A DNA stretch of 64,000 bases from Zeugodacus cucurbitae (GCF_028554725.1 NC_071667.1:32941501-33005500); one strand, 5' to 3'; positions 54,276 through 64,000 are shown, numbered from the stretch's first letter. Notes: generated by a model not told the origin, from the sequence alone. Numbers and translations are program-made.

Positions 54276-55450
54276 TCAGAAATCGCCGAACAAATATGGT
54301 CTCAATTGTTGAGTAGCCCATACAATTGCTAGTAATTCTTTTTCTATAGTACTATAGTTTTGCTCATGATCATTAAATGTTCTACTAGCAAAACAAATCG
54401 GATGTCCATCTTGGGACAGCACAGCTCCCACTGCAAAGTTGCTTGCATCCGTTTGCAAAACAAACTTTTTATTGAAGTCTGGATATGCCAAGACAGGGGA
54501 ATTAGTTAATAATTTTTTTTAGAGTATCAAAACTTTCTTTACAATCAGGATCCTTAACATCAATTTTAGCGTCTTTCTTTAAATACTTTGTGATTGGTCG
54601 TGCAATTTTTGAGTAGTCTTTAATAAATTTGCGGTAATATCCTGCGAGATCTAAGAATTGCTTAATTTGTTTTTGGGTTGTTGGTAATGGAAATTTTTGT
54701 ACGCATAAAATTTTATCTGGGTTTGGTTTTATTCCTGATTCAGTTACTATATGCCCTAAAAAACTAGTTTCTCTTTTCATAAATTCGCTTTTATCTAACT
54801 GAATCTTTAAATTTACTTCTTTCAAACGAATAAATACTTTTGTTATAGATTCCAAATGTTCCTGAAGTGAGGTTGGGTTTTTTCGGTACAATCCCTACTG
54901 GAGCTGAATATGGTGAATGGCTGGGTCTGATTATCCCGGCATTCAACATTTCTTTAATTTGTCTACCCACTTCTTCCTTATGAATGTATGCGTATCGATA
55001 AGTTTTCGTATTAATTGGAATGTTATTCACAGTCCTTATTTCATGCTTTATTGCAATGGTTAAAGTTAAATCGCTATTCTCTGAATAAAATATTTTTTTA
55101 AATTTGTTTATTAACTGTAATATTTTTTCTTTTTCTTCGCTATTGAGGTGTTCAACTCTTATTTGTTCCAAAATTGGAAGTTGTTGGGTTTCTTCTCCTA
55201 CATTATATATGCAAAATTTTTTTGTATTAGCGTTTTCAATTTTAAAAGGTGAACATTTTATTATTTTTGTGGTGTCTCCACTAAAATTTATTATAGCGTT
55301 AGTTTTAAAGTTATCTGCTTCATATATGCCTTCTAATATTTCTAGACTTTTATCGTTTGAAAATTCTTGGTTTTTGTATACTAATCTTTCTTTGCACTCT
55401 ACAGGTAATTCAACTTGATATATTCCTGGTTTTCCAAAATGATGTTCCAC
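54276..55450 (-). pseudogene. Reverse transcriptase-RNase H lacking the RT catalytic core
   Basis: The frame runs from IRVEHLNSEEKEKILQL through the RT N-terminus (EVGRQIKEMLNAGIIRPSHS, SAPVGIVPK). At about 54885 it jumps straight to PTSLQEHLESITKVFIRLKE, removing roughly the part that carries the catalytic aspartates, with a frame change. The connection region (SFLGHIVTESGIKPNPDK, LDLAGYYRKFI) and RNase H (FVLQTDASNFAVGAVLS, NYSTIEKELLAIVWATQQLR) follow, separated by a frameshift near 54500. It cannot synthesise cDNA. Confidence 0.85.
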
Positions 55451-55860
55451 TTGTTGATCTCCATATATTACAGGTATTTTATTTTCACCTATAATGATTA
55501 CATCGTCGTTTAAATTTATTATTGCCCCTAATGGCTTTAAAATATTATTTCCTATCAGTCCATCGTAAAAATCATGGAAGTTACAAATAAAAAATTCAAT
55601 TGATACGTCTTTACTACCTAGTTCTTCAAAAAGAGGGATACGAACCTTTTTATTTATTTTGATTATAAGCTGTAGAGTTTTAATAGTTATTTCATTCGTT
55701 GGTATATTCCATTTTGGGTGGCATATGTCTTGATTAATAATTGAATGTGAAGCTCCTGTATCAATTAAAAATTTTAAGAAGCCTAATTTAGATTTTATTG
55801 TTATATGTGGTAATTTTCCCGTGAGGCTAGAAATTGAAAATTTTTATATGTTGGTTGTTT
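55451..55860 (-). pseudogene. Aspartic protease region
   Basis: The minus strand encodes FLKFLIDTGASHSIINQD with the DTG active site near 55760. About 80 residues later comes IGNNILKPLGAIINL, the usual end of retropepsins. It continues in frame into the RT N-terminus. An upstream shift separates it from Gag near 55845. Confidence 0.7.
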
Positions 55861-56759
55861 TTTGACGTTTTGGAAAATATTTACGTCCATAGGTTCTGGT
55901 TGATTATTTTGCTGGTGACTTATATTGGGTGTGTTATAAGAGCTATAAAGATTTCTTTGTTGGTTTGAATTATTGTTAGGCCTATATTGAAAATTTTGTC
56001 TAGGATAATTTTCTTGCGAATTATAATTAGGTTTATATTGGATATTTTGTCTGTGATAATTATTAGAATTAAAATTATGTCTATTTGAATTTGGTCTTTG
56101 TGAATTAGAATTATTTCTGTTATCAATTTTGTAGTTTTGTTTATTAAAATTTCTATTTCGTGGCTCATTTTCGATTTGTTTGGTATTGTTGCCATTATAT
56201 GCTTAGCACGCTTGGAAAAGAATTTCCATTGCTTCTTCCAGCGTGTTTGGATTTCTACAAATCAATATAGTCTTCATTGGGTCGGGAATTTTTCCTTTAA
56301 AAATGTTAAGCGCTGATTTCATGTTATTTCTGGCTATTTCCGATGTGCCAGGATTTTCTCCCATTATTAAATTGGTTTTATTATTTAACCTCCGTAGCTT
56401 ATCTTTTATTTCGTTATAGAATTCTGTCGTTTTTGTTCTGAATACTACTGCTCTCATATTATCATAAAGTTCTTCTACGCTCAATTTTTCTCCAAAATTA
56501 TTTATAAGAACATTCTTAATGTCTGCCCACGACTGTACATGAAAATTTATTTCTATTATTTCCCTAGCTCTACCTTGTAACCTACTTTTTATTATATCAG
56601 AGAAGAGAAGTTGGGACATTTCGTCATATTGCTTTAGTAAGGGTTGTATTCTATCTATAAGAGTAGTAAATTGTAAAGGTCATGCCGTGTTCCGTTAAAT
56701 TCAGGTAATGTTTTGAGGTATTTGATAGGGTCAAGGGTAACAGAAGGTGCTTGGGCCAT
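55861..56759 (-). pseudogene. Gag with Asn-rich tail, broken by a frameshift and a stop
   Basis: Starts at the ATG at 56759 (MAQAPSVTLDPIKYLKTLPE). The frame shifts by one near 56685 and resumes as FTTLIDRIQPLLKQYDEMSQ. It runs through the capsid-like region (QSWADIKNVLINNFG, ALNIFKGKIPDPMKTILI) to ILFQAC. A TAA at about 56200 interrupts the same frame, which continues as an Asn/Gln-rich tail (RPNSNRHNFNSNNYHRQN). No zinc knuckle is seen, as in 17.6/297-type Gags. The frame at 55920-56195 offset from this is a shadow. Confidence 0.75.
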
Positions 56760-57387
56760 GATTAAAAATAAAATGAATTTATATATGTAACACTTAAAAT
56801 TTCACTTTGCAAATTCGCTTAATAATCTTAATGTTTTTTTTCAAAATGATTAGTTTTTTTTTATTGTAACAATAACTTTGTAAAACTTATACATATAATA
56901 TATGCAAATAACTCACTTTATGTAGGATTTTTCGTAAATGTTGTCTTCTTCACTTTACTTGTTGAAAATTGTTATGTAGGAATTTCGTAAACGTCTTCTT
57001 CGCTTTACTTGTTGAAAATTGTTATGTAGGATTTTTCGAAACGTCTTCTTCGCTTTACTTGTTGAAAATTGTTATGTAGGATTTTTCGTAAACGTCTTCT
57101 TCGCTTTACTTGTTGAATATTGTTGGTTTGAAAAAATGTTTGATTTGATGTTTTCTTGTTGATTCGGCTTCTTCTTAAGTTTGATGTCCCTCTTTTTTTT
57201 ATTTGTTGATTTGTTCACTAAAATTTTACTTTTCACTACCTAAATTATTTAAGGATAGTATATTTCACTGCCTTAATTCTTTAAGGAGGTTTTATTATTT
57301 TTTTTTTTTGTAAAAAAAAATTTACTTGGTACGCGTTAATTATAGAAATAACAAAAGTCCTTGATTTTTCAAAGATACTTTTCCGCG
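56760..57387 (-). other. 5' leader of the 17.6/297-type element
   Basis: Noncoding region between the primer binding site and Gag. It is AT-rich and holds a four-unit tandem repeat (56920-57124). The open frames in it are short. Confidence 0.6.
56920..57124. repeat. Four tandem ~51-base repeats in the leader
   Basis: Units begin at about 56920, 56974, 57024 and 57074, each atgtaggattttcgtaaacg-like, followed by tcttcttcgctttacttgtt. They differ at a few positions, so expansion is recent. Confidence 0.85.
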
Positions 57388-57406
57388 TATCCCATCCTCG
57401 TCGCCA
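57388..57406 (-). other. Primer binding site complementary to tRNA-Ser(GCU)
   Basis: The minus strand reads tggcgacgaggatgggat. This is the complement of the 3' end of tRNA-Ser(GCU) including CCA (recalled tRNA sequence, not searched). It overlaps the LTR end by a base or two. Confidence 0.75.
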
Positions 57407-57823
57407 ATTAAAACATTTGTTAATTTTCTTAGAGTAGATCTTACTTTATTGAATCAAAGAATATGACTGAGTTAGTTTACAAAAGTTCTTAATCTTAAAT
57501 ACGAAATCAATAGTAAAAACAGAAAGCAAAATACAATTTAAATTCTATAGAATTCTTATCAGCAAAAGTAATAAGTGCAATGCCTCTTAAGAATTTCGAT
57601 CATAAAGCCAAACGGAAATGCACTTAAAATTCTTTAGAATTTTGGTTACAAATATTGTCAATGCAATTTCGACTATTTTATAAACAAATGAAATTCGATA
57701 TAATTCTTAATATGAAAATGAAAGAATTCGATGCCTCTTATGAAAATTCCACAATTAAGTGGAAAACAATAAAAGAACTTAGTTTATTTTAATTTATGTA
57801 TTAATGACGTAAGTATGTAAACT
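57407..57823 (-). repeat. Probable 5' LTR of the 17.6/297-type element
   Basis: Inner edge fixed by the primer binding site (minus strand ...gttttaat). The outer edge near 57823 (agtttac on the minus strand) is a guess from the AGT start common in this group. No second LTR is present for comparison. Confidence 0.45.
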
Positions 57824-57916
57824 AAATAAAAGTGTTAAGTGTACATTTATGTAAACATACATGTATGTATGTTTATATTAATGTTTTGTGTCATGGTGAA
57901 GTGGATATCATAACTC

Positions 57917-58089
57917 CTAACATCGACTCGGACAACTATCTTGCAGCAGCTAAGATACGCACCCACCTCTGTTCAGCAAAACGCACACGTCAACAAACAC
58001 AAGGAATGTTCGACATTGCGAAAAACAAACCAACATCCGAACGATTCTCTACTCGACCTGCACTCTTGCTCTGTGAGAGCACTCATCAG
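57917..58089 (+). pseudogene. RTE copy G, endonuclease C-terminal fragment
   Basis: Encodes NIDSDNYLAAAKIRTHLC and the linker ERFSTRPALLLCESTHQ of a diverged RTE copy. It breaks at a hAT insertion, and the same copy appears to resume at 59906. The intervening RT part is missing. The histidine of SDHYLV is replaced by Asn (SDNYLA). Confidence 0.75.
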
Positions 58090-58440
58090 CAAGGAATGCA
58101 AACGATGTATCGATGTTTTTGAAACATCGATGTTTTCGTCAAAAAGCATCGATGTTAGCCATCGATGTCTCGAATCTAAAAACATCGATGCATCGATGTC
58201 ACTTTCAACTATGTTTTATATAAAAATTTTACTTCGCACCTTCACACTTTTTCAGGTATTAACCCGAAACCCTCTATTTGGATACGCTTTATTACATTGG
58301 AATTAGATTTTTGTAAAATACGGAGAATTCGTTAAGGGAATGTGCGCTTGGACCTAATTTTGGCGTAGGCTACTGCGTTTGATCAGAGATTCAAATTACT
58401 TCATTTTAAAGATGCTATTGCTAAAGGAAATACTTTTTTT

Positions 58441-59600
58441 TGTTTCATAGAAAATTAATCGCGCTGATACAACGGAATCTTCGGATGAGTGTGAAACAGA
58501 ATACTCGTTTGATGTTTGGAACCGGAATAAACATTTGGTCCACCAAATGGTGAAATGTAAGCTGTCAAATTTATCTACAATTACAGGGACGGAAGGTTGG
58601 TTGGAAAGTGTATCTCGGCTGTTACCCCTACCAATCAGAAGCCAATAGAGTTTGGGTTGACATGAATACTGTGTTTCCGGAGTTGTATAAATGTATGTGA
58701 TAGGCGTTGCAACCGTTTAGCCGGTTATAGCCGAATCGACGACAGTGCGCCACCTCTCTCTCTCCTTCGCAGTTCGGCGCCAGTTGGAGATCCCAAGTGT
58801 AACCAGGTCGCTCTCAACCTGGTCCCTCCAACGGAGTGGAGGCCTTCCCCTTCATCGGCTTCCTCCGGCGGGTTCTGCATCGAACACTTTCAGGGCTGGA
58901 GTGTTTTCGTCCATTCGGACAACATGACCTAGCCAGCGTAGCCGCTGTCTTTTTATTCGCTGACCTATGTCAATGTCGTCGTATAACTCGTACAGCTCAT
59001 CGTTCCATCGTCTGCGGTATTCGCCGTTGCCAATGTTCTGAGGACCATAAATCTTGCGCAAAATTTTCCTCTCGAAAACTCTTAGTGCCGTTTCATCCGA
59101 TGTTTGACATCGTCCAAGCTTCTGCACCGTAAAGCAGGACGGGAATGATAAGCGATTTGTAGAGCTTGATTTTGGTTCGTCGAGAGAGGACTTTACTGTT
59201 CAATTGCCTACTCAGTCCAAAGAAGCACCTGTTGGCAAGAGTTATTCTGCGCTGGATTTCGACGCTGACATTGTTCATGTTGTTGATGCTGGTTCCCAGG
59301 TATACGAAATTATCTACGACCTCGAAGTTATGACTGTCAACAGTGACGTGGGAGCCAAGACGCGAATGCGCCGACTGTTTGCTTGATGACAGGAGATATT
59401 TCGTCTTGTCCTCATTCACCTCCAGACCCATTCGCTTCGCCTCCTTATCCATGCGGGAAAAAGCAGAACAAACGGCGCGGTTGTTGCTTCCGATGATATC
59501 AATATCAGAGTTTTATAAATAGGCTTATTAATATTTACACATTGTAGCCTCTTCAGTGCCGAGTAAAAGACTGTTTTCTAAAATCGAAAAGAAATGACAG
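58441..59600 (+). pseudogene. hAT transposase C-terminal (hATC) remnant, split by RTE copy H
   Basis: Before the RTE insertion the plus strand reads EYSFDVWNRNKHLVHQMV and, after a shift, VWVDMNTVFPELYK. After it (59512 onward) come stops within a recognisable YLHIVASSVPSKRLFSKI. The order FPELYK...YLxIxASSVPSxRLFS is the hATC dimerisation signature. The DDE core is absent. Confidence 0.7.
58692..59507 (-). mobile_element. RTE copy H, 5'-truncated, inserted in the hAT gene
   Basis: Begins on + with the CATA-type tail (atgtatgtgataggcg) and ends inside the RT palm codons (gatgatatcaatatca). It is flanked by gagttgtataaa (58680-58691) and gagttttataaa (59508-59519), a 12-base TSD with one mismatch. 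The coding part on the minus strand (59093-59452 and 58852-59127) is shifted near 59100. Confidence 0.9.
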
Positions 59601-59905
59601 TAAAAAAATTTTCCATATCGTTGTTTTGAAATTCTGTTATTTATTGAGAAAAACTTTAACAGACATATAATGTTAAGTTAAATAAAATGTATCAACTTAA
59701 GGCGTACTAGATTTCATTTATTTATGCTTCTGCTTCCGTATCACTTAGCTTTTCACACTAAATTTAAAATAACTTAAAAAAGTTCAAAAATACATCGATG
59801 TTTCGATGTATCGATGTTTTAATGCCGATGTTTTTGATTTGGATTTTAAAGAAACATCGATACATCGAACCATCGATGTTTCATTTTACGATGTTTGCAT
59901 CCCTA

Positions 59906-60436
59906 CTCCCACGTCACTATTGACAGTCATAACTTTGAAGTTGTAGATAATTTCGTATACCTAGGCACCAGCATCAAGACCAATAATAATGTCAGCCTTG
60001 AAATCCAACGCGGAATCACTCTTGCCAACAGTTGCTACTATGGACTGAGTAGGCAATTGAAAAGCAAAGTTCTTTCTCGACGAACAAAAGCCATACTCTA
60101 CAATTCCATCATCATTCCCGTCCTACTTTATGGTACAGAAGCGTGGGCGATGTCAAACATCGGATGAGACGGCACTAAGAGTTTTCGAGAGTAATGTTTT
60201 GCGGAAGATTTAAGGTCCTCAGAACATTGGCAACGGCGAATACCGCAGACGATGGAATGAGCTGTATGTGATATTCGACGACATAGACACAGTTCATTGA
60301 AAAAAAATTCAGCGGCTACGCTGGCTAGCTTATGTTGTCCGAATGAACGTAAGCGCTTCAGCTCTGAAAGTGTGCGATGCAGTAACCGCTGGTGAAATCG
60401 AGGTAGAGGGAGACTTCCAATCCGCACAAATTTGCG
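59906..60436 (+). pseudogene. RTE copy G, RT C-terminal part
   Basis: Continues the diverged RTE copy after the hAT element: SHVTIDSHNFEVVDNFVYLG, IQRGITLANSCYYGLSRQL, IPVLLYGTEAWAMS. Many frameshifts follow (HRRW-like sequence near 60245), until similarity stops near 60436. Together with 57917-58089 it forms one old copy from which most of the RT is deleted. Confidence 0.75.
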
Positions 60437-60571
60437 TTTAATTATCCGGGGAATCAATTAACAGATACTCTCTTAATTGAACAATTTGTTCAATTAAAAG
60501 AACCCCATTTGAATCAAGATTTGAAAGTTTTTTGTTTTATTAAATAGTACAATATTGAAATATTATCAAAA

Positions 60572-61965
60572 ACAAGTAAGGAAAGGCTAAGTTCGGGTGC
60601 AACCGAACATTTTATACTCTCGCAATTTATTGAAGAAACTTACAAACATACAAAATTTACCCAAAAATTCGGCATAAAGTTTAATAGAATAACGAAAATC
60701 GCAATACATACTATATGAGGGCTGAGGTAATTCTAATATTAACCAATACATATATGCGGAATAAAGCCCACCGTATTTGTGAAAAACCAATAATTAGGTA
60801 TATGGAGATGTTATGACCCAATTTTAATAATTTTTTTAACAGAACACTATTAGATAAAAACAATTTTCTATGAATTACATTAAATTATCTGAGAGATTTA
60901 CCATATTTTCGGTTAAAATTTACCCTTAGGCGCTGAGTTCAAGATGTTCGATATATGGGGCCTTCAAAAGTTATAGTCCGTTTTCGACAATTTTTTCACA
61001 AGTGAAGCCAGAGATGATATGCACTATTTGTGTAAAGTTTTATTCCGCTATCTTCATTGGCTCCTTATGTATACATTATAAAGTGAACGAATCAGAAGGA
61101 TGCAAAATTGAGTTATAAGGAATGTAGTCGTGGTTAAGAACCGGTTTCGCCCATTTTTTGTCCGTGTTATCAGGGTGTCAAGGAAATATTATATACCGAA
61201 TTTCATTCGAATCGGTCGACTAGTTCCTGAGATATGGTTTTTGACCCATAAGTGGGCGATGCCACGCCCATTTTCCATTTTGTAAGAAAATCTGAGTGCA
61301 GCTTCCGTCTGCCATTTCTTATGTGAAATTTAGTGTTTCTGACGTTTTTCGTTAGTGAATTAACCCACTTTTAGTAATTTTCAACCTAAGCTTTGTATGG
61401 GAGGTGGTCGTGGTTATTATCCGATTTCAACTATTTTCATGGTGTGTGGTGGGGTACGTAAGATAACCGACTGCAGAAAGTTTGGTTTATATAGCTTTAT
61501 TGGTTTGCGAGTTAAATACAAATAACCGATTTGTGGGCGGGGCCACGCCCACTTTTCCAAAAAAAATTACATCCAAATATGCACCTTCTAGTGCGATCCT
61601 TTATTCCAAATATTACTTTTATATCTTCATTTATGGCTTAGTTATGACACTTTATGTGTTTTTGGTTTTCGCCATTTTGTGGGCGTGGCAATGGTCCGAT
61701 TCCGCCCATTTTCGAACTTGATCTTCTTATGGTGCCAAGGAATATTTGTGCCAAGTTTCGTCAACATATCTTAATTTTTACTCAAGTTACAGCTTGCACA
61801 GACGGACAGACGGACAGACATCCGGATTTCAAATCTACTCGTCACCCTGATCACTTTGGTATATATGACTCTATATCTAACTCTTTTAGTTTTAGATGTT
61901 ACAAACAACCGTTATGTGAACAAAACTATAATACTCTCGTAGCAACTTTTGTTGCGAGAGTATAA
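60572..61965 (-). repeat. DINE-1-like (Helentron-type) element, most complete copy
   Basis: About 1.39 kb. In the GTCY orientation (minus strand) it starts ttatactctcgcaac with a stem to gttgctacgagag. It has the GTCY tract (+ strand gacggacagacggacaga near 61800), a long conserved core, the 3' subterminal inverted repeat ttgcgagagtata, then the hairpin gttcggttgcacccgaac and cttagcctttccttacttg. Paired subterminal repeats, a GTCY microsatellite and a terminal stem-loop are the known DINE-1 layout. It has no coding capacity and presumably depends on an autonomous Helentron. Confidence 0.8.
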
Positions 61966-61984
61966 TTATGAAATCGATATAATT

Positions 61985-62335
61985 AAAATTTCAAGAATGT
62001 AAAACATTAAGCGGGTTTATCTCAAAACTCGAATTTTGAAGTCACTGGACACGATTCCTTGAAAAGTTATGAATCGATTTTGTTGAAAAATTTCCACACA
62101 TCTTTATTACAACTATTTGTTTGAATCAGAATATGGCGAAATTTGTACCACAAAAGTTAATTTTTTAGTTCAAAATCTATCCAAAATTCAAATTTATTTT
62201 TTCCTTCGTTCATTAACAATAAATATTTACGCCGACACAAGAACCAGATCTTAATGTAATTGAACATTTGTGGAGTGTTCTCGAGCAAAAAATGAGAAAA
62301 CATCACGTAAGCAACAGGCAAGACCTAAAAATAGC
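61985..62335 (+). pseudogene. Repeat plus Tc1-like transposase C-terminal fragment
   Basis: The first ~235 bases match the dispersed repeat at 33449-33700 in reverse. From about 62232 the plus strand encodes EPDLNVIEHLWSVLEQKM followed by HHVSNRQDLK. This resembles the C-terminal end of a Tc1 transposase around its third acidic residue. It stops at the jockey-like sequence near 62340. Confidence 0.65.
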
Positions 62336-62339
62336 ACAC

Positions 62340-63690
62340 GGGATTGACTCGGATTTTCGGATCCCACTAAGGGCTGTCCTTTTGATGCGTGCTGGCGTTT
62401 AGCCAAACCCCGGTTCCAAGCTCCTGGTTCCTCGTACCGTCTGTTCCGTGTGTTAGACCGTAATACGTCGGGATGTCACATCAGTTAAGTGCAATTCTTG
62501 GTCTGGCTGGTGTCATATCCCGACGTGTTCCGCCTGCGCACCATCCGTGAGTGGAGTGAGTCATTCGATCCCCATTATGCATGCGTCTCACCCCCAACAT
62601 TCAACACCTGTACATCACTCCCAGGATCATAACTGGCCCACCGAGACAAACAAAGCTTCTACAATTCAACTGCAATGGACTCCAGAGTAAGATCGAGGAG
62701 ATAGTTGATGAGTCGGGAAGGCGTATTGATAGCTGCGATATCGGCAGTTAGGCGATGTCGAGCTCGAAATATTTAATATATACATCCCCCCAGTTACATG
62801 TTGCCAAAAAGGATATCACCAAAAAACTGCGCACCACTTACCTTCAGCAGCGGTGAGGTTCCAGATGTCATCCAGAAGGCCAAATCGTCCAAATCCATTG
62901 GCCCTGACGGTATAAACATGTTTATGCTGACACACCTTGGCTCGGCGGGAGTAAACTACCTCAACATGGTCCTTAATCTGTCTATGACCATTCTTAATAT
63001 ACCCGACTCGTGGAAAACCGAAAGAGGATCCGACTACTGAAACCAGCCAACCAAGGGGAGTCCTATCGCCCGTTAACTCTCTTTTCCCAAGTAGGGAAGA
63101 CACTTGAGGCCTTATTACTCCCGACCTTCACTCACCACCTGAGCCTAGCACAGCACCAACACGGATGACGTAAAGTGCACGGTACCACCACAGCACTTAG
63201 CGTCATAAACGCCCGTATAATTCAGTGTCTAAATCAAAAACCTCCCTGCAAGAGGACGGTCCTGGACTTGTCAAAAGCTTTTGTCAATCACACAACGCTA
63301 CTAGAAGACATCAAACAATTTACGCTCCCTCCAGGGCTGAAAAGGTGGCATTAATGTCATTAAAATTCCGAAGGTCAATACCCCCAAAATCTAGGGTGTT
63401 ACACTGGATAGTCTGTACTCCTTCAGTCTCCACACGACCGCGATTGTAACCAGGGTACAGAACCGCAATAAAATCCCCAAGCCGCTAGCCGGCAGCACCT
63501 GGATTAAAGAAAAAGTAACATTGTTGGCAACTTACCAGACAATAGGCCGGCCGGTCCTAAACTACGAAATCCCAATATGGTCGCCTGGATGCAGTAGGAC
63601 GCAGATGGAAAGCTTCAGGCACAGAGCTCGAGTTGCCTCGCGAAACTAGAGCGACATTGGGCAACTTCTTTCTGGATCCTGTAGCTGACT
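62340..63690 (+). pseudogene. Jockey-like non-LTR retrotransposon, heavily deleted
   Basis: The plus strand starts with 5' UTR-like sequence, then the endonuclease N-terminus (LLQFNCNGLQSKIEEIVDES, ~62656). A large deletion leads to the RT start (PDVIQKAKSSKSIGPDGINM, 62860-62920; LNLSMTILNIPDSWKT). Further pieces in changing frames are QPTKGSPIAR-like, FVNHTTLLEDIKQFTLPPG (~63272), and the C-terminal RNRNKIPKPLAGSTWIKE and TYQTIGRPVLNYEIPIWS (63450-63590). The YADD region and most of the endonuclease are absent. It is a dead copy. Confidence 0.75.
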
Positions 63691-64000
63691 AAACTCCTAC
63701 TTATCCAGACTATACTCAAAAGTAAATTTTTAAGTTTATGTAGTCACTCGAAATAAGTGTGACGTAGTTTTACTTGATATTTTGTTTTTTTTTTTTGTAA
63801 ATATTATGCTTAATAAAAATTAATTATGAAAGTTTGTATTTATAATTGAAAATAATGTATCTTTAATTGTGTATTTAAATTTTATTAAATAAACTATATA
63901 CAAAAAATATAACACATTTTCTGTTTAATAAATGGACAAAATACGCTGTGAGACAATGTAGGTCATAATATAAGAGAATTTCACATAAAGTTAACTATAC
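63691..64000. other. AT-rich end of the window
   Basis: No coding signature was seen. It may include the 3' UTR of the preceding jockey-like copy, but no poly(A) or TSD could be fixed. Confidence 0.3.

Larger units (their letters stand above)
53334..57823 (-). mobile_element. 17.6/297-type Ty3/gypsy LTR retrotransposon, 3'-truncated and defective
   Basis: The minus-strand order is putative 5' LTR, primer binding site, repeat-containing leader, Gag with an Asn-rich tail, aspartic protease, RT, RNase H and integrase. It is cut inside the integrase core at 53334, so the 3' LTR is missing. The RT lacks its catalytic core and several frames are broken. The Asn-rich Gag tail without zinc knuckles and the Ser-tRNA-type priming fit the 17.6/297 group of insect elements. 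No env-like frame is present in what remains. Confidence 0.85.
58091..59905 (+). mobile_element. hAT transposon with CATCGATG-rich ends, split by RTE copy H
   Basis: The ends are aaggaatgcaaacgatgtat (left) and the inverse of tagggatgcaaacatcg (right). Next to both ends, catcgatg-type palindromes are repeated many times (58105-58200 and 59790-59885), a sub-terminal array as used for hAT transposase binding. Coding remnants of a hAT dimerisation domain lie inside. No matching 8-bp TSD was found, perhaps because the flanking RTE was rearranged. Confidence 0.75.

Noticed and set aside
58105..58200. CATCGATG clusters considered as DRE-type promoter elements or a satellite
   Set aside because: They occur only next to the two inverted ends of a hAT element, which explains them better.

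Overview
This window is eukaryotic repeat DNA from an insect, most likely a higher fly (Diptera). Tephritid fruit flies would fit, but that is inference. The reasons are a spliced THAP/P-type transposase with a short intron, jockey-, R1- and RTE-type non-LTR elements, BEL/Pao and Ty3/gypsy LTR elements, mariner, Tc1, hAT, piggyBac and PIF/Harbinger elements, and many copies of a DINE-1-like (Helentron-type) interspersed repeat carrying a (GTCY)n microsatellite. I see no convincing host gene, no rRNA and no intact tRNA gene. Almost every base I can explain belongs to a transposable element (TE), usually broken and often nested.

Layout. 1-3217: RTE-type retrotransposon copy A (+), almost full length but frameshifted. 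3235-7153: a DINE-like tail, a BEL/Pao relic (-) and an R1-like relic (-) split by a hAT-type MITE with a perfect 8-bp target-site duplication (TSD). 7154-10415: RTE copy B (+), a mosaic. 10895-18571: a Ty3/gypsy-type element (-) with two near-identical LTRs and large pol deletions; its protease is interrupted by RTE copy C (12507-15764), whose 996-codon ORF is fully open. 18618-22615: a PIF/Harbinger remnant, then a P-superfamily transposase with THAP domain, coiled coil and D/D/E catalytic motifs, carrying two frameshifts.

24199-35293: RTE copies E (-), D (+) and F (-), a Tc1-like relic holding a solo LTR with a 4-bp TSD, and DINE-like copies. 35297-40068: a jockey-like element (-) split by a DD41D mariner, then a DINE-like copy split by a Tc1-like element with long inverted repeats. 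40188-45195: direct repeats split by a TTA-flanked terminal-inverted-repeat (TIR) element, a possible endonuclease fragment, a large inverted repeat and a piggyBac-like transposase relic (-).

45336-53333: a young tandem array of about 2.3 units of 3.2-3.5 kb, whose breakpoints fall in the DINE-like GTCY microsatellite. Units 2 and 3 carry an RTE insertion and unit 1 holds the empty site. 53334-57823: a 17.6/297-type LTR element (-), 3'-truncated, lacking the catalytic reverse transcriptase (RT) core, with a primer binding site matching tRNA-Ser(GCU). 57917-60436: a three-level nest, RTE G > hAT > RTE H. 60572-61965: the most complete DINE-like copy. 61985-63690: a Tc1 fragment and a jockey-like relic (+).

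Only the ORF of RTE copy C looks able to make a complete retrotransposition protein, so it could be the source that mobilises the other RTE copies. The rest is a record of insertion, deletion, gene conversion and duplication. Density, nesting and mixed orientation resemble pericentromeric heterochromatin or a piRNA-cluster-like locus, which the sequence alone cannot establish.
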